The notes beneath the pieces are model-generated. The model was not told where the DNA came from. It saw nothing but the letters and a program-made list of their open reading frames with translations, and searched no databases. 64,000 nucleotides of DNA from assembly GCA_944989445.1 (NCBI GenBank), contig CALYLW010000283.1:571377-635376 (forward strand), read 5' to 3'. Shown here one piece after another: positions 21,315 through 33,765 of this stretch; position 1 is the stretch's first letter, and each line of letters starts with the position of its first letter. This DNA comes from Ampullaceana balthica (lineage: Eukaryota > Mollusca > Gastropoda > Lymnaeidae). The position numbers were made by a program, and so were the translations under genes.

Positions 21315-21659
21315 AAAGTTGCACACGACCCGTTTTTGTGCAATATTCTACAAAACTTGCTGCACGGTAATTATAAACTGCTGCGCGGCGTCGGTCAGAT
21401 ATCTGCGCAGCTTAAAGGGAACATGGCTCAGGGTTATCAAGAAAGGACCGAGAAATCTGATTATAATCCTCCATTTGCAATCATTAATAATAACTCTATA
21501 GAATAAGCCACTTTTTGGGCAATATACTGAAACAAATAAAATAAATTACAATTTGCTACTACGTCAATACAAGGAAAATAGCGCACCGGTCCCTGGTGCA
21601 ATGGACTAATTCATTCCGCTCCGCCATACTAAATAGTTTGAGAAGCACTTATATACAGC

Positions 21660-23280
21660 ATACATCTGTAGCCGAGTGGTGGATTAAAAATAAACTTTGA
21701 AAAACCTATTGGCTACACATGAAATCCACATCTACCTTTTTGTTATACTCGAGACTTAAACCTAAACCATTTATCGAATGTAATTTAGCGCACCTGTCTA
21801 TCCTACTTAACAATATTATTTTTATCGTCCTTTGTACGTAAAAGCTCAAAGGACCGTCTGACCATAGCAATATACGCAAGTCTCGTGTTGTCTGGGGCAT
21901 CTCCCAATGCTGGCACGTGCATGTCTCGTTCGATTACGTGTCTAGCGTTTCTCGGGATCAAAGCCGGTGCCACTAGAGGGCCACGTTCTAATTAAAATCT
22001 GACCCCAATCTATGGGGTGGGCCCCGGGGAGAGGGGAGAAATTGAGAGGCAAGACAGAGAAATTGGAATGGTAGGACAAGTGGGTTCGGGTGTGTACGGA
22101 GACAGAAGGACAAAAATAGAGGGAGAGAAATAGGGTGGTGGCGTCGGAAAATAACAAAGAGGAAGAAGAAGACTGCAACTTTTGAGGAATAGTCGTGGTG
22201 GGGGTGGGATGTGTGGTAATGTGTGGGAATAGTAGCATCATCCAAGATATAATAAAGGATATTTTTGTAGAACTAATAAAAAAAGTTTTAGATACGGTTA
22301 CTTTTAGGGCAGCACATGTTTTTAATTACGGTATATCATTGTTTTTTTGTTTGTTTATAACTTGTAAGAGTTATATATTATGTGGTGAAAAGGGAATAAT
22401 ACTAAAATGATTATAGAGACTTTGAAAATATGGATGAAGAATGGCAAAGTTATGAAAAAAGATGCGTATTTCATATCTAAAAATAAATAAAGTATGTTGA
22501 AAGATAACTAGAGCCAAATATTTTATGAAAAAAAATTGTGACGTCAAAACTGTCTTAAAATTTTAATTACACAGACACCACATTTATTGCCTTTTCTAAG
22601 TAGGAAATAAAAATATGTCAAAGATTTGACATCGGACGACATCTAATTTCGCGCACAAAACAGCTCATAACTTTGTCGGCTTATTTAAAGCCTTATTTAC
22701 GTTGGTAAACAATAAAATGTCATCGATGTTTGCATCATTGATGTCATCGTATTTTATACTGTATACATTGACCCCCGCCCCCCCACCCCCATAATTTCAG
22801 CTTTTCTTTAAAATTTAAAGTTTTTTAATTTGAAAACCGCGAGTTAATTAATTATCAAGACGAGGCCGGGGGCTATTTACTATTTACATTTTTAACGCGG
22901 GGGCTGCTTTTGGATACCCCTGTCATAGTCTGAACTGGTGTCATGTCGAGACTCGCTATTTGTAAAAGATTATGGCTGGAGTAATAAAAAAAACTTAGGA
23001 GATTAACTTGACCTTGCTGGAAGTATGATTATAGTCTCTACAACGTTGTACATTTGCAAGTCTCCTTTTGTTAGACGAACCCTGGTCTTTAATTAAATAA
23101 GACGTGTTTTCACATTCACAAAAACATGTCCCAACCCCTACCTGTGCGTGCTTTTTATTGCCACCAATATTCAGCTGATAGCAGCATGAATTTATTGGAA
23201 TTTGTTTAATAAATGGTTACACATACACAAGTGTAAGGCTTTAGTAAATATTTTCCCATGTGATTACATTCTGATATAGA
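21660..23280. other. Intergenic, no gene seen
   Basis: The stretch includes a purine-rich region at about 22010-22210 (G/A-rich, with short open frames on the minus strand only because of composition). I find no convincing exon, RNA gene or repeat border. Confidence 0.4.
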
Positions 23281-23284
23281 CGAG

Positions 23285-23590
23285 GATAATTTTAGTAAGG
23301 TGACAGTGCAGTTGATCCCATGCCACACGAACGTCGATGGCAATGAAAAGGCAGATTCCCTGGCAAAAAGGCAACGGGGCGGCTAAACGTAACATTCACT
23401 TATCTCGGGGCAAAGACTTGTCTGGCTGTCCACTTTAGGAACAAGGGCTACCAGGAGTGGGCTGACGACAAGACTGCCGAAAAGACCAATGGTGGAAATT
23501 GAGCCGCAAACACCACCGTTAGCCACACTGTATTGTCGGCATTTTTCTGCGGCTCTCTCATTCTCTTATCTGTTGTAACAAACCACTGTT
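23285..23590 (+). pseudogene. LINE RNase H domain fragment, frameshifted
   Basis: One plus frame encodes VQLIPCHTNVDGNEKADSLA. The D-G-N-E-x-A-D motif, with H upstream, is typical of the RNase H domain at the end of some jockey/I-type LINE polyproteins. After a stop and a frame change the downstream hallmark YQEWADDKT appears. Both ends are truncated. Confidence 0.65.
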
Positions 23591-24180
23591 AATTATTATT
23601 TAACTTTAAAAAAATGGATTGCTGCTGTAAGGCCCTTTTGAAAAAGACAAAAAAATGTTTGGACATGATACTATTTAGCAGGGACCAACCGTGTAGACGT
23701 TTTCTACCGGGTACCAAATCCCAATAGTTAGATGTACTATTTGCCGGATCCGGGTACGAATCCGAGCACTAGGGTTGTTAATCGAAAATCGGAAATCTGA
23801 ATTTATTTCGGTTTTGGAAACGATAAGCGGTTGCTTTATTTCGCGAAACCATAACCGCCTTGTATTAAGCTTTCACGTTTTCTACCAATAAAATTTAATT
23901 TGAGGCATTCAATTTAGTTTATTAAATTATTATAGACTGTGTTTTTTATTGCTTACTTTACCACCGTCTACACTCTTCATGCAATTATATTGTTGTCAGA
24001 AGAATTGATTATTAATTTTTATTAAAATTTAAATCAATAAATTCATTAATTATTACTTGTAAATTTGGTTTCTCTTGTTAATATGTTACTTACTCACTTT
24101 GTAGCTGTTAGTCGCTGCTAATTTTAGTTAATATATTTACCTTAATTTGAATTAATTAATTTTTTTATTCGGTGACCCGT

Positions 24181-24275
24181 CAAAACGGCCCCGGACAAAA
24201 CCGCCCCGACAGAAAGGCCCCTGTCAAAACGGCCCCTGTCAAAACGGCCCCAGACAAACGTGCCTCAGACTAATC
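24181..24275. repeat. Short degenerate tandem repeat, AAAACGGCCCC unit
   Basis: About six copies of a 12-16-bp unit centred on GTCAAAACGGCCCC are present. The unit length varies. Confidence 0.6.
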
Positions 24276-24481
24276 GACCCTGGACTATTGGAATCAGATG
24301 TTAATGGAATAAAATTGTTTATGATTTTTTTTTAAAACTCACCTATTCACTGTCAGTTTTAGTTCACAAAAAACAATAATAATAACATCGCAAGAAACAA
24401 TTTAATAACAGTTAAACTATATGGTAGAAAGTCACAATTTTGTTGTTGAGAAGAAATAATATCATAACATCACAAGAAATT

Positions 24482-24722
24482 TCTCTGTCCCTTTTCTCTT
24501 TCTCTCTAACGCTCCGTCTCTTGGCCTCTCTCTACGTCTCTCTCTCTCTCTCTCTCTGTTTCTCTCTTTCTCTGTCTCTTTCTCTCTCTCTCTCTCTCCG
24601 TCTCTTTCTCTCTTTCTCTCTCTCTCTCTGTCTCTCTATCTCTCCTTCTCTCTCTTCTTCTCTCTCTGTCTTTATCTCTTCATCTCTCGCTCCGTCTCTC
24701 TGTCTCTCTGTATCTTTCTCTT
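24482..24722. repeat. CT-rich simple repeat
   Basis: Long runs of CTCTCT are interrupted by CTGTCT and CTTTCT. Open frames across it on both strands (Ser/Leu or Arg/Glu) are artefacts of composition. Confidence 0.9.
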
Positions 24723-25429
24723 TATGTATAATCATCATATAATGGGAGTTCCTTTGATTGTTACAATTTTTTTTTGGTGTCAAAAATATTTTTAAAATTT
24801 AATTGTCCTCAATTTGTTTTGAATATACACCTTAATTAGGCAATTTAAAATTTAACCCAAAATATTAATGATTGACTTATATATTTTATCTTATTTATAA
24901 CATCATAAAACAACGTGTTTATAACATTCTTAGATACTTATATACAGAGAAAATTGGGTTTCTACATGTCCGCATATTCACATCATTATTGAATTTTTGT
25001 CAGGTCTACCAATGGCCTACTACAAATAAACGGAAGAGATTACAGGCTGTCCTCGGGACTCGCCGGTCCCAACTGACGCAGCTTCGTGGTGACTAATGCA
25101 CACCCCCCTTCCGCAAATAAATATACATTCTTATATATATTGCGCCGATGCACGTCCGTCTGTGCTCGCTATGCAAGGTAACTCTTAATTATTTTTTAAA
25201 TAACAAATTTAGACGTAAAAAAAAACATTTTTGGGTCGAGATTTACTGAGCATGTTGTGTTTCGCCGTAAAATATTATATGACGTGACGTCATTGTTTGA
25301 TCTTTTATTTAATTTGTGAAAAGGGAACAATGTAAAATAGGCAGCGCTTTATTTGATGTGATTGATTATTATTTTTTACTAGCAACAAAGCCCGTCCAAG
25401 GGCGGGAATAAGTGTAGGGTGACCTGTGA

Positions 25430-25720
25430 AGTTCATGGAAGGACATCACTACATTACCCAAACCGTCTGTCCAGAGACCCTACCCCCCCAACATAGCGGT
25501 ATGTCGGAAGATCCTACATCCCCTCCACCAAAGCTTGTCAAGAGACCCGCCGTCTCGACCGGCCATACACGTGTATCTCGTCAAAAATACTGTACATTAT
25601 AGTTATAACAACATTACCCACCCCCGTCTGTCCAGAGACCCTACCAGGCCCAACACCGCGGTCCTTCCAGAGACCCTACCTCCCCCCTTCCCAAACACCG
25701 CGGTATGTCCAGAGTTATAA
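25430..25720. repeat. Degenerate repeat of CCAGAGACCCTACC
   Basis: The phrase GTCCAGAGACCCTACC, with variants, recurs about four times along with ACACCGCGGT. It follows a short motif, AAAGCCCGTCCAAGGGCGGG, that could be a small hairpin. The class is unknown. Confidence 0.4.
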
Positions 25721-25889
25721 TAAATAACCTGTAAATACAACGTTTTTTTTATTACAAATCCCAAAGCGCACCGCTCAAAATAAACTCTTGGAAAAAAAAA
25801 CTGCACCAAAAATAACTCGTTTTGAACGTCGCTCAATATGAAAATGAGACTTAATTTTTCTCCACGAGTGATTGGCTGAAGGAGTATGT

Positions 25890-26721
25890 AGGAGTTTGAG
25901 GGACCAAATTTCTGGAACATCATACTTGAGAAAACTGATCGTGTCCAGAAAAGGTTGCAGGAACCTACTATGAATTTCAAGGAAGCAGCGTCTTATCTTG
26001 AATCGCTGGTGCAAGAACTTGTCAACATTAGTGATAATTGAGTCAGGTTGTGGTAGACGATGAAAAGCAAGATGCACAACGTGGGGAATCGAGGTTAACA
26101 GAAGGATTAGACGACATCGGAGGATGCCTGGAGAATTAGCATGAGATGCAGGACTTTCTGCAGAAGATGAAATTTCATGTGCTATGAACAGCGTATTTGA
26201 TAGACTCCAACAGGAGATATCCATACGGGTTTTACGTCTAAAGACATAAACACCAAATTTGGATTTTTTACTAGACGTCAAAGCTCGCTGAGCCTAATAT
26301 CGAAACACTTCATCAAAATTGATTAGATTTTGGAAATTTCTACGACACTGGCGTCAATGGTCACGAAATGTACACAGACATCGGAGACTGCAAAATGCTG
26401 CTCTGTATAAGAACTGAAGTTCTACCGGAAACACATTTGGATCTTCTTGGTTTTATTGTTTCAAATGGAGATAACGTATTTCTGAATCTGCTCATTTCAC
26501 TGCAAATAATTCTAACAACATATGTTTCAATTGCAAGCTGTGAGAGGTCCTTCAGCAAACTAAAGCTTATTTGGTCTTAATTACGTGCTTCAATTGGACA
26601 AGATCGTCTGAGTGATCCTGCACTCCTTAGCATCGAAAGAAAAACACTTGAGGATATTAATTTTGACAACGTGATTGACAAGTTTGCGACAGTCAAATCA
26701 TGGTGGATCAATTTGTTGTAG
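25890..26721 (+). pseudogene. hAT transposase remnant, ZMYM1-like
   Basis: Fragments in shifting plus frames resemble the hAT-type transposase related to ZMYM1: DRVQKRLQEPTMNFKEAASY at about 25937, then ISIRVLRLKDINTKFGFF at about 26219, then the C-terminal dimerisation region with YVSIASCERSFSKLKLIWS at about 26521. Stops and frameshifts break it, including TAA at 26578-26580 inside the dimerisation region. After that stop the frame continues as DRLSDPALLSIERK and ends at TAG 26719-26721. Another hAT inserted exactly at that stop codon. Confidence 0.75.
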
Positions 26722-26723
26722 AC

Positions 26724-28011
26724 CAGAGGCGTCCAAACTTTTTGCATGGCGGGCCATATTCCTTCAAGTAAAGATATTCGCAGGCCGGATTAAAAATAAT
26801 ATAAAAATGACATAGGCTGAGAAGTTTTTTTGCAAACTTTTAAAGTGAATGGGGAAACTGAGGTCGTGAATGCAGTAAATAGGTGAGGTCAGGCTCAATG
26901 CCACTGGTTTTTATACCTATGATATGCAGGTGAGAATCACTTATTCTCGTACTCACACGGTTCTTGTTAAAATTCACAACTGAAAATGTCTGTTCACACA
27001 ATAATGTCAAAGCCTAACAAGCTGAGCATTTTCTTAGCAAATGTTCGAATCTCTTAGAATCTCTTTTTATCCAGCTGACTGTAAAAGTCAATGAGAGAAA
27101 GTTGTTGTTGTTCCTGTAGTGAGGGGAAATGTGTGGTAGTAGGCTGCATTTGAAACAGTTGCCTTTGAAAAAGTTGCAGCTTGTTCCCAAAAGCCTTGAT
27201 ATGTGAATATAATTGACTTAGCACGGCATTGTGCCCATGAAGTTTGTGTTAAGAACGTTTAGATGTCTTGTCACATCAACTAAAAAGGCAAAATCTTCCA
27301 GGCAAGCAGTATCAGATAGTCCTGGCATTAGTTGTTTCTTAACTTCCATGTATTGCCCAATTTCTTTTTTAAGTGCATAGAAGCGCTGACATGCTGTCCC
27401 CCGACTGAGCCATCTTATACCATTGAGTCCATTGTGATACACATCTTCGTATTCTCCTTGGATGTCAAGAAGGAACTGCTGAAACTGGCGGTGTAAAAGG
27501 GATTTGGATCGAATAGAGTTCATAGCCGTTATCACTGGCTTAAGGACACAATCACATCAAAGGTATTTGGCACAAAGAAATTGTTGGTGAATGATACAGT
27601 CAAGTTTAAAATCTTTGCCCGCCTCTTCGCTGACTTTGATATACACACGTTTTGTTAGTCAACTGTGTTCACCAGTCATGGCAGGGGCACCATCAGTAAT
27701 AAATACAGAGATTGTTTACTTGGTAATTTAACGTCATTGACGGCAGAAGAAACATAAGCAACTAAATTTGTTCCCCTTGTTTGGTATTTAAGATTGAAAG
27801 TCTAGTAATTGGTAAACAATACAATGTTATCGATTTTCGCAATCATTTGACGTACTCAAAACTGTACAAAATTTCGACTTTTCGTATAAATATAATATTA
27901 ATAAAGAAATAATACGTCAGTCAATTAATTATTTCAGATAATGCTGCGGGCCAGTTAAAATTGCTTCGCGGGCCGGTCTTTGGTCCGCGGGCCGGACTTT
28001 GGACACCCCTG
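26724..28011 (-). mobile_element. hAT element, 1288 bp, exact 8-bp duplication
   Basis: TTGTAGAC is found at 26716-26723 and 28012-28019. The ends are CAGAGGCGTCCAAACT and, reverse complemented, CAGGGGTGTCCAAAG. Both ends carry GCGGGCC-type subterminal sequence. It contains a decayed transposase on the minus strand. Confidence 0.88.
27200..27720 (-). pseudogene. hAT transposase fragment, GTF2IRD2-like
   Basis: On the minus strand the sequence encodes FITDGAPAMTGEHS, then, after a stop, KDFKLDCIIHQQFLCAKYL, then MNSIRSKSLLHRQFQQFL and NGIRWLSRGTACQRFYALKK. The T-D-G-A-P-A-M-T-G motif and R-W-L-S-R-G are hallmarks of hAT transposases in the group that gave rise to GTF2IRD2/FAM200-type domesticated genes. 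At least two in-frame stops are present, and the dimerisation end is not seen. Confidence 0.75.
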
Positions 28012-28098
28012 TTGTAGACTTTTTCTATTCCAGTCATGTATAATTAGTAGAGTATATATATATTTTTTTTCAAATAAATTGTTTAGAATCGTTTAGAG

Positions 28099-28309
28099 CA
28101 AGGGTCTCCAAATTTTTCTGATAAAGGGCCGCATTAACTGTCACACAGCAGTTTGAGGGCCGACTACTAACCCCCAACTACTAAGTTTTGTGGTAAACTA
28201 AAGGTAAGAAAAAACGAATCTTTTTTGGAGATTAAAAGGTCTCCAGGGGCCGGATGAGAGGGCCTCGCGGGCCGCATCTGGCCCGCAGGCAGTAGTTTGG
28301 AGACCCTTG
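28099..28309. mobile_element. hAT MITE, 211 bp
   Basis: The ends CAAGGGTCTCCAAAT and TTTGGAGACCCTTG are inverted repeats. The flanking octamers GTTTAGAG and TTTTAGAG (28091-28098, 28310-28317) agree at seven of eight positions. It lies 80 bp from the previous hAT. Confidence 0.8.
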
Positions 28310-28317
28310 TTTTAGAG

Positions 28318-28500
28318 TACTATTAGTCTGTATTCTTTTTCATTAAAATACCAGATGCTTCGAAATTGAATCGTATAAACCTTAAAATTTCAAAATTTTC
28401 TTGGGGGCTCACTGAGCCCCCAGAATATGTCTTTCCGAGAAGGGGCGTAGACTTTGTGTCATGTCCCCGGGCGCAGATGACCTTGCTACGCCACTGACCG
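28318..28500. repeat. Repeat end with CAGTGGCGTAGCAAGGTCAT motif (inverted)
   Basis: The right side ends TGACCTTGCTACGCCACTG. A similar start, GAGGCGTAGCTAG, is near 18701. This looks like one terminus of a MITE; the other end is not clear. Confidence 0.4.
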
Positions 28501-29099
28501 AAACTGTCCATTTCTTATTTGTTACAGACGATCCTTCAATACAGAAGATAATTTTAAAGATTTCCTTGGGATTACAATTATTATTCGCATCATTCTTGTG
28601 CTTGTAGTGTTTCTACGCAGAGCTTTTTGCTTTTTAAATCTTTAATATATTTTTATTTAAACGCAAAATAAAGCTTTCGTCTTCAAACCTATAATGTATT
28701 ACTTTAACTTTTATATTATTAAAAGAAAGAAAGAAAATCATTTAAACCATTTTGCAACCTTTGTAACAATCGCAACCTTAAAATGCACTTAGATTTTCCT
28801 TTTTATCTGCGTTTTTGGACGTTCAATTACAAATACAAACAATAATTGATCAACTTCTAACATTTTACAATAACTTTTGATAAGTGCCTTAGTTAAAAGA
28901 GTTTATTGTTCATAACTCCGACACATAAAGGTACACACATTACTAGGCAATGATGATCAGTTATATCTACAAGTCATTAATTAGGTCAAGAAACGAAAAC
29001 ATTGACCTTTTTGATCTAAGCACTAAAGAAAATGCAAGGCTAGAGATCATTGTACAATTTCATTTGTCACACTGAACAAACTTCTTAAATTACACCAGA

Positions 29100-30330
29100 A
29101 TTTCGTCTTTAATGTTTGTTCTTTCTCTCTTCCCCCCCCCCACCCCCGCACAACGGCGTAGATGCCACACTAAGGCGGTGTGTGACAACTCATGGGATTC
29201 GTCACGTCGCCCTATTATCGGCTCATGATTGGTGAACACCGCTGGTGTCAGACCGTTAAAAGCCTGTCCAGGGGATCTTCAAGGTCACTAATTGGCCCAG
29301 TGTCTGGCATCAAAGACGTAAGCTCCAGTTAAAAGCAAGCGACCAGACGCGACCATGAAGTCTTATATGTTGACTTTGTTTAAAGTGGGCTAGAACTTTT
29401 GCTTTATTTCAACCACGTCTCGGCCACAGACACGATCATAAAAAATATCATAGTAGCCCCAGTAGCTAACTTCATGAAAGTTGTTGACGCCATAAATTAA
29501 TCAATCAGTGTAAATTGATATAAAAAAAATCAACCAGCCTGAAAGGTTTGAGACTGAGATCCGCATATGTGTATCTTAATATTACAGACACTTAGATGAA
29601 GACTCCTTTACTTGAGCCAATACAATCGTTTACGTCGCCTTTAATTGAATTAACGAATATATTTAAAAATATTTGATAAACGTCATTTGTGTTGCTGTGC
29701 TTCACTTAGCTCATAATTTTGGTCATGGAAACCTTTCAGAATAATTGACATCACGTGCTTATATTTATCGGGATCCTCCACCCCATAATTACATAAGTGT
29801 TTGCGGATGTAGGGCGTTGATGTTTACGCCCCGGTACAAAAAGGATCTTTAAAAAAAAAGACGCACCTTTCACGAGAAGGACAATAAAAACGATATGTCG
29901 AAGCAATTTCTTCATTCCTTACAAATCTGAATAATTCTCATAACGCCGTATTAAAGCCCAAATCCCTTTCATGATTCTGACTGAGCCCAGGAGCCAAATA
30001 GCTGTCACAATTGTCAGCCCGTTGCCCCTTTTTGCACCATGCCGTCCCTTGTGCCAGGTCGTGAAATCGTCCGCTTGCGTTTGCCGAGAACCCGGGGCCG
30101 ATTTGGTTTCGAGAGTGGACGCGACTTTAGCAACCCTCGCTCACTCTCTAACTGGGAAAATTCGAGGTGTCATCTGATGGGTACAACAGCTGCGCGTTCT
30201 TGTATCCACGGGCCAAGTGTTGTTTAAGCCAGTGGACGTGTGGATAACCGGTGGCTATACACTATACACGTCTTGAGACCGTTGGTGGCATTCTTGGTCT
30301 TCGCATAGCGGAGTGAAGGTAATAGAAATT
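29100..30330. other. CpG-richer single-copy stretch, no gene assigned
   Basis: Compared with its surroundings this stretch has more G+C and many CG dinucleotides, especially 29990-30310. Two overlapping plus frames of about 60 residues exist there, with arginine-rich content that looks compositional. I cannot recognise an exon; it may be regulatory (inference). Confidence 0.3.
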
Positions 30331-31455
30331 ATCGATGAAGTATGTGTTGTAAACAGATCGATGGCCCTGAGGACTTACGTTTTAATATTGCTTTAAGTTT
30401 CGTTTAAGGTTGTATGGCACACTCTGCGGTCCGAGGGTCTCATGCGTACCGTGGAACATTGTATGCCATTCACGAGACATTCCAGGAAAGGCATTCATGT
30501 TTTTTAAAAAATAAATTAATATTTCGTTATGAAAGAATAAGACATTTGAATAAATTACTGTTTAGTTTACTCTAATTAAAAAATAATACCAGTGCGTATA
30601 ATTAAATTCAGTTATTTTTATTTTCTTTTTACCCCTTATAAGGAATGATGGTGTGATATTAAATAGATCAAGTTTAGTGATTTCATTAGCAATGGAATAC
30701 AACTGCTATAATTTGTTGTTGTTTTTGCTCTAAGCTCAACTCTTCGATAAATTTACTGGGATATCTACTCTCTATTCGTGCGTCGCATTTATTGACTGTA
30801 GAATGTAGAATATGTATATTGGTTTAAAAGGCATTTAAGACAAATAACATCAAATATTTTTACTTTGACACTGCTCTCACAATAATTTTTTTTATAGTCA
30901 AAAGCCGATATCAAAAGAGCAAAATTATTACCCGAGAATCCGATACATTGAAATAAGATTTGTTTCAGTATAAGATAAGCCAAATGCTATATATAACAAA
31001 TGTTACTATTCCTGTACCATTAAAAAATAATTGAAATTGTATCGCGATGACACATGTCAAGATTTATAATTGACCTTAAGACTTTAAGTCCACGCCTTAT
31101 GATTTTCAAATGAAGTAACTTTATAAAAAAATAACTGCCATGGAACATTGTCGTTGGCGTCAATCACCTCATCAGATGTCTCCCCCCCCCCTAAATGGAC
31201 TTGGTCAATTCTATATCTGTATTTATTTGATGAATGAAATTTAAATTGTTTGAACAACATTTATAACTTTGTTTTACTTTTCGATCATATTTTTTCTCTC
31301 TGGAAATGTTTAACAATTTGGCTGTTATACCAGACATAAAAAACGCTACAAATATTTCAGGAAATCAGCTTCAATGAACATTAAAAACACCAGATTAGTA
31401 ACGTTTAATGTTCCTGTGTTTAATTATTTTTATAAATTTTATATTTTGGTTAGAT

Positions 31456-31652
31456 CAGGGGTCGGCAACTTGCGGCTCGCGAGCCGCATGTGGCTCCTTC
31501 GATGTCAATATGTGGCTCCCCAGTTCCATGCGCAAATATTAATAATTATATTATTTTATTTTCAAAACTCGTGTTATTGGCTCTTTAAAATCTGGGAGAT
31601 TTTTTAAATTGTAAGTTTCCGCTCTTCCGCCTCAAAAGGCTGCCGACCCCTA
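31456..31652. mobile_element. hAT-like MITE, 197 bp
   Basis: The ends CAGGGGTCGGCAAC and GCTGCCGACCCCTA are inverted repeats and GCGGCTCGCGAGCCGC is subterminal. The flanking octamers GGTTAGAT and GGTTAATC are only partly matched, so the copy is old. Confidence 0.7.
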
Positions 31653-31659
31653 GGTTAAT

Positions 31660-33040
31660 CTGATCGCTATTTGGACCCGATAGTCTTAGTAATCGAAAAA
31701 TCTGATTTGATAGGCTCAATAAGAGAAAATATTAAATAATATCATTTACATTTTAAAAAATTTACAATTTCCGTCAAGCTCTTCTGGTCGCATGGAAGTG
31801 TGTAGGCTTGTGGCGTAAGTGATGTAGCGATCTATTCCCAGTGGTTGTTGTTGTTGTTGTTGATTTGTTTCTTTTTGCACTCAATTATAGGATACCGGCA
31901 AACAGTTATTTCTTCGTGTTCTGTTTTTTTCATGAATGATCTTTTTGGCTGGGAAGGCCGATCCCGTAGTACAGACAAAGCACGAGCAAGGAACTAATGG
32001 ACTGTTTAGCTACAAGTAACAGTCTTATATTGGCTGCTAGCAATCATTTTATTTAAAGGGACGCTGGCTGAAAGGGCCCCAGTTTGAATTGCAGCCAGCG
32101 GCCCCGTGCAGTCTTAACTCCCCCCCCACGCCCCTGTCTGTAAGTAGAACGAAGGTCTCCCGACCACATCCCAACAACCATTCATTTACCCCATCTTATT
32201 GCAGGGATTCGAATATTTTACTCTATTTAATTCCACCGATCCGAATATTTTATTTAATTCACGATCGATATTTTACTCTTCTTCCACTGATCCGAATATT
32301 TTGATTAACTAAAATTTGGCAGAAGTACGTTTCCTATCCCTCAAGACATTTCTCCTCCGTGCCTATCGAAAGACGGCCCATTGTCACGCCGACTGTATCC
32401 AATACATGGCGGCTTACTCAATGAAATTGGTTTCTGTCTGGGTTGGGAAGTAATACCAACCACCATCCGTTGTTTATGACTCAGACTTACATTCGTCGTG
32501 TCTTTAATTCAATATCAGCTTATTTAATATTGCGCCGATTCATATTTGTGTGGGTTTGGATAAGTGTGTATGTGTGAGTGGTTTTTATGAAATGATAGGA
32601 CTTGGCGAATCGGTGATGTCCAAAAGTTCCTAATATCATGATGCCAGTACAAATACAAGGGGAACTTTTAATTAAAAATTGTCACGCTACATCATTTCTA
32701 TGCAAATAATTTTTTAATGTTAATTATATTCTAGTCATTAAATACTTTTCTAAGGTGGACACATCTATTTCTGCTTAATTGTTTCTTAGAAGTAACTTAG
32801 CTTATAAAAACCAAATTGCATTCAAGTTTTGAAGAAAAATATGTTTTTTCTTCTTCAATATTTCAAATACTGTTTTGAAAAAGAATGCATTCTTCTTTTA
32901 TCATTCAAAACCATAACTTCGCATACAAATGTTTCGTAAACCATCAAGTTACAAACCAACACACAGCAAACGATCTATTTCCATTGCACATTCTTGGACA
33001 CTATTTCTTTCCAAAACATAACATTTTACGCTGTCACTTT
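31660..33040. other. Intergenic, fragments only
   Basis: A fragment shared with the SINE at 11718 (AAGTGATGTAGCG) lies near 31818 and a (GTT)n run near 31846. I see nothing else supportable. Confidence 0.35.
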
Positions 33041-33054
33041 AAAGACCTTTGAAC

Positions 33055-33328
33055 AAATTCCCTATGCACACATTCCCTTTGCACACATTCCATTTGGTCA
33101 CATTGCATTTGCACACATTCCCTTTTTTACATACACATTCCTTTTGTTCACATTCCCTTTGCACACACACATTCCATTTGCACACATTCCATTTGGTCAC
33201 ATTCCATTTGCACATATTCCCTTTGGTCACATTCCACTTGCACATATTCCCTTTGGTCACATTCCATTTGCACACATTCCCTTTGCACACACACACACAT
33301 TCCATTTGCACACATTCCTTTTGCATGC
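33055..33328. repeat. Minisatellite, about 15-bp unit
   Basis: About 17 degenerate copies of TTTGCACACATTCCC, with the variant TTTGGTCACATTCCA. Open frames of 95-154 residues across it on both strands are by-products of the repeat. Confidence 0.85.
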
Positions 33329-33765
33329 CAACATTTGTCTACATTGTAGCCTTTACAATTATAAACACAATTTGCTGCGTTCCGATATCAACTACTCAGT
33401 CTTTTGTGCCGATCTCTATCTATCCAGCATTTCAAAAAAGGATTGGGTGAAAAAGTGAGTATGTGCGAAGGAATGAAAAGACGTCTTTGCCGTTGCAGCA
33501 CAACTGATGATCTTAAACCAGGTTCTGACAAGGCTGTAATTCGTTTTTCAACCCTTCACGACCAGATTACAAGCCCCGCTAATGATACCATTTCGATACT
33601 TCTTTATCTAAACCAGTGGTTCCCAATCTTTTTTTTTACCCGTGGAGCCCTTTTATAGTCAAAACTAGCCCACGGACCCCCAATTGAAAACGTTACATAA
33701 TTGTATAGTATACAAATTTACTAATTTAAAAAACAACAACAACATTTTGTTGAAGAATTATTTAT

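Larger units (their letters stand above)
19379..21424. mobile_element. Short MITE (ends ATGTTCCCT), split by another element
   Basis: The outer parts 19379-19435 and 21315-21424 together match an unbroken copy at 53672-53854 and an inverted copy at 49182-49356. Shared landmarks are TTGGTCCGTGTGCAAAG, TTTTTGTGCAATATT and GCGGCGTCGGTCAGATATCT. The ends, ATGTTCCCT and AGGGAACAT, are inverted repeats. The uninterrupted length would be about 167 bp. Confidence 0.7.
19308..21650. mobile_element. Old hAT MITE interrupted by later insertions
   Basis: The left end, CAGTGCTTCTCGAAATGGTG, matches the reverse complement of the right end of the MITE at 20384-20570, and the right end at 21650 (TTTGAGAAGCACTT) matches the reverse complement of its left end. 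This is therefore the same family in the opposite orientation, split by about 2.05 kb. The flanking octamers CTGAACAG and ATATACAG agree at only five positions, as expected for an old copy. Confidence 0.65.

Noticed and set aside
21942..22245. Minus-strand ORFs of 85-99 residues
   Set aside because: They reflect a purine-rich stretch and have low-complexity Ser/Pro/His content.
24440..24783. ORFs rich in Ser/Leu or Arg/Glu
   Set aside because: They lie on a CT-rich simple repeat and have no motif or splice support.
29971..30227. Two overlapping frames in a CpG-richer stretch
   Set aside because: Arginine-rich content follows base composition; no splice framing or motif.
33039..33458. ORFs of 95-154 residues
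   Set aside because: They are translations of a 15-bp minisatellite.
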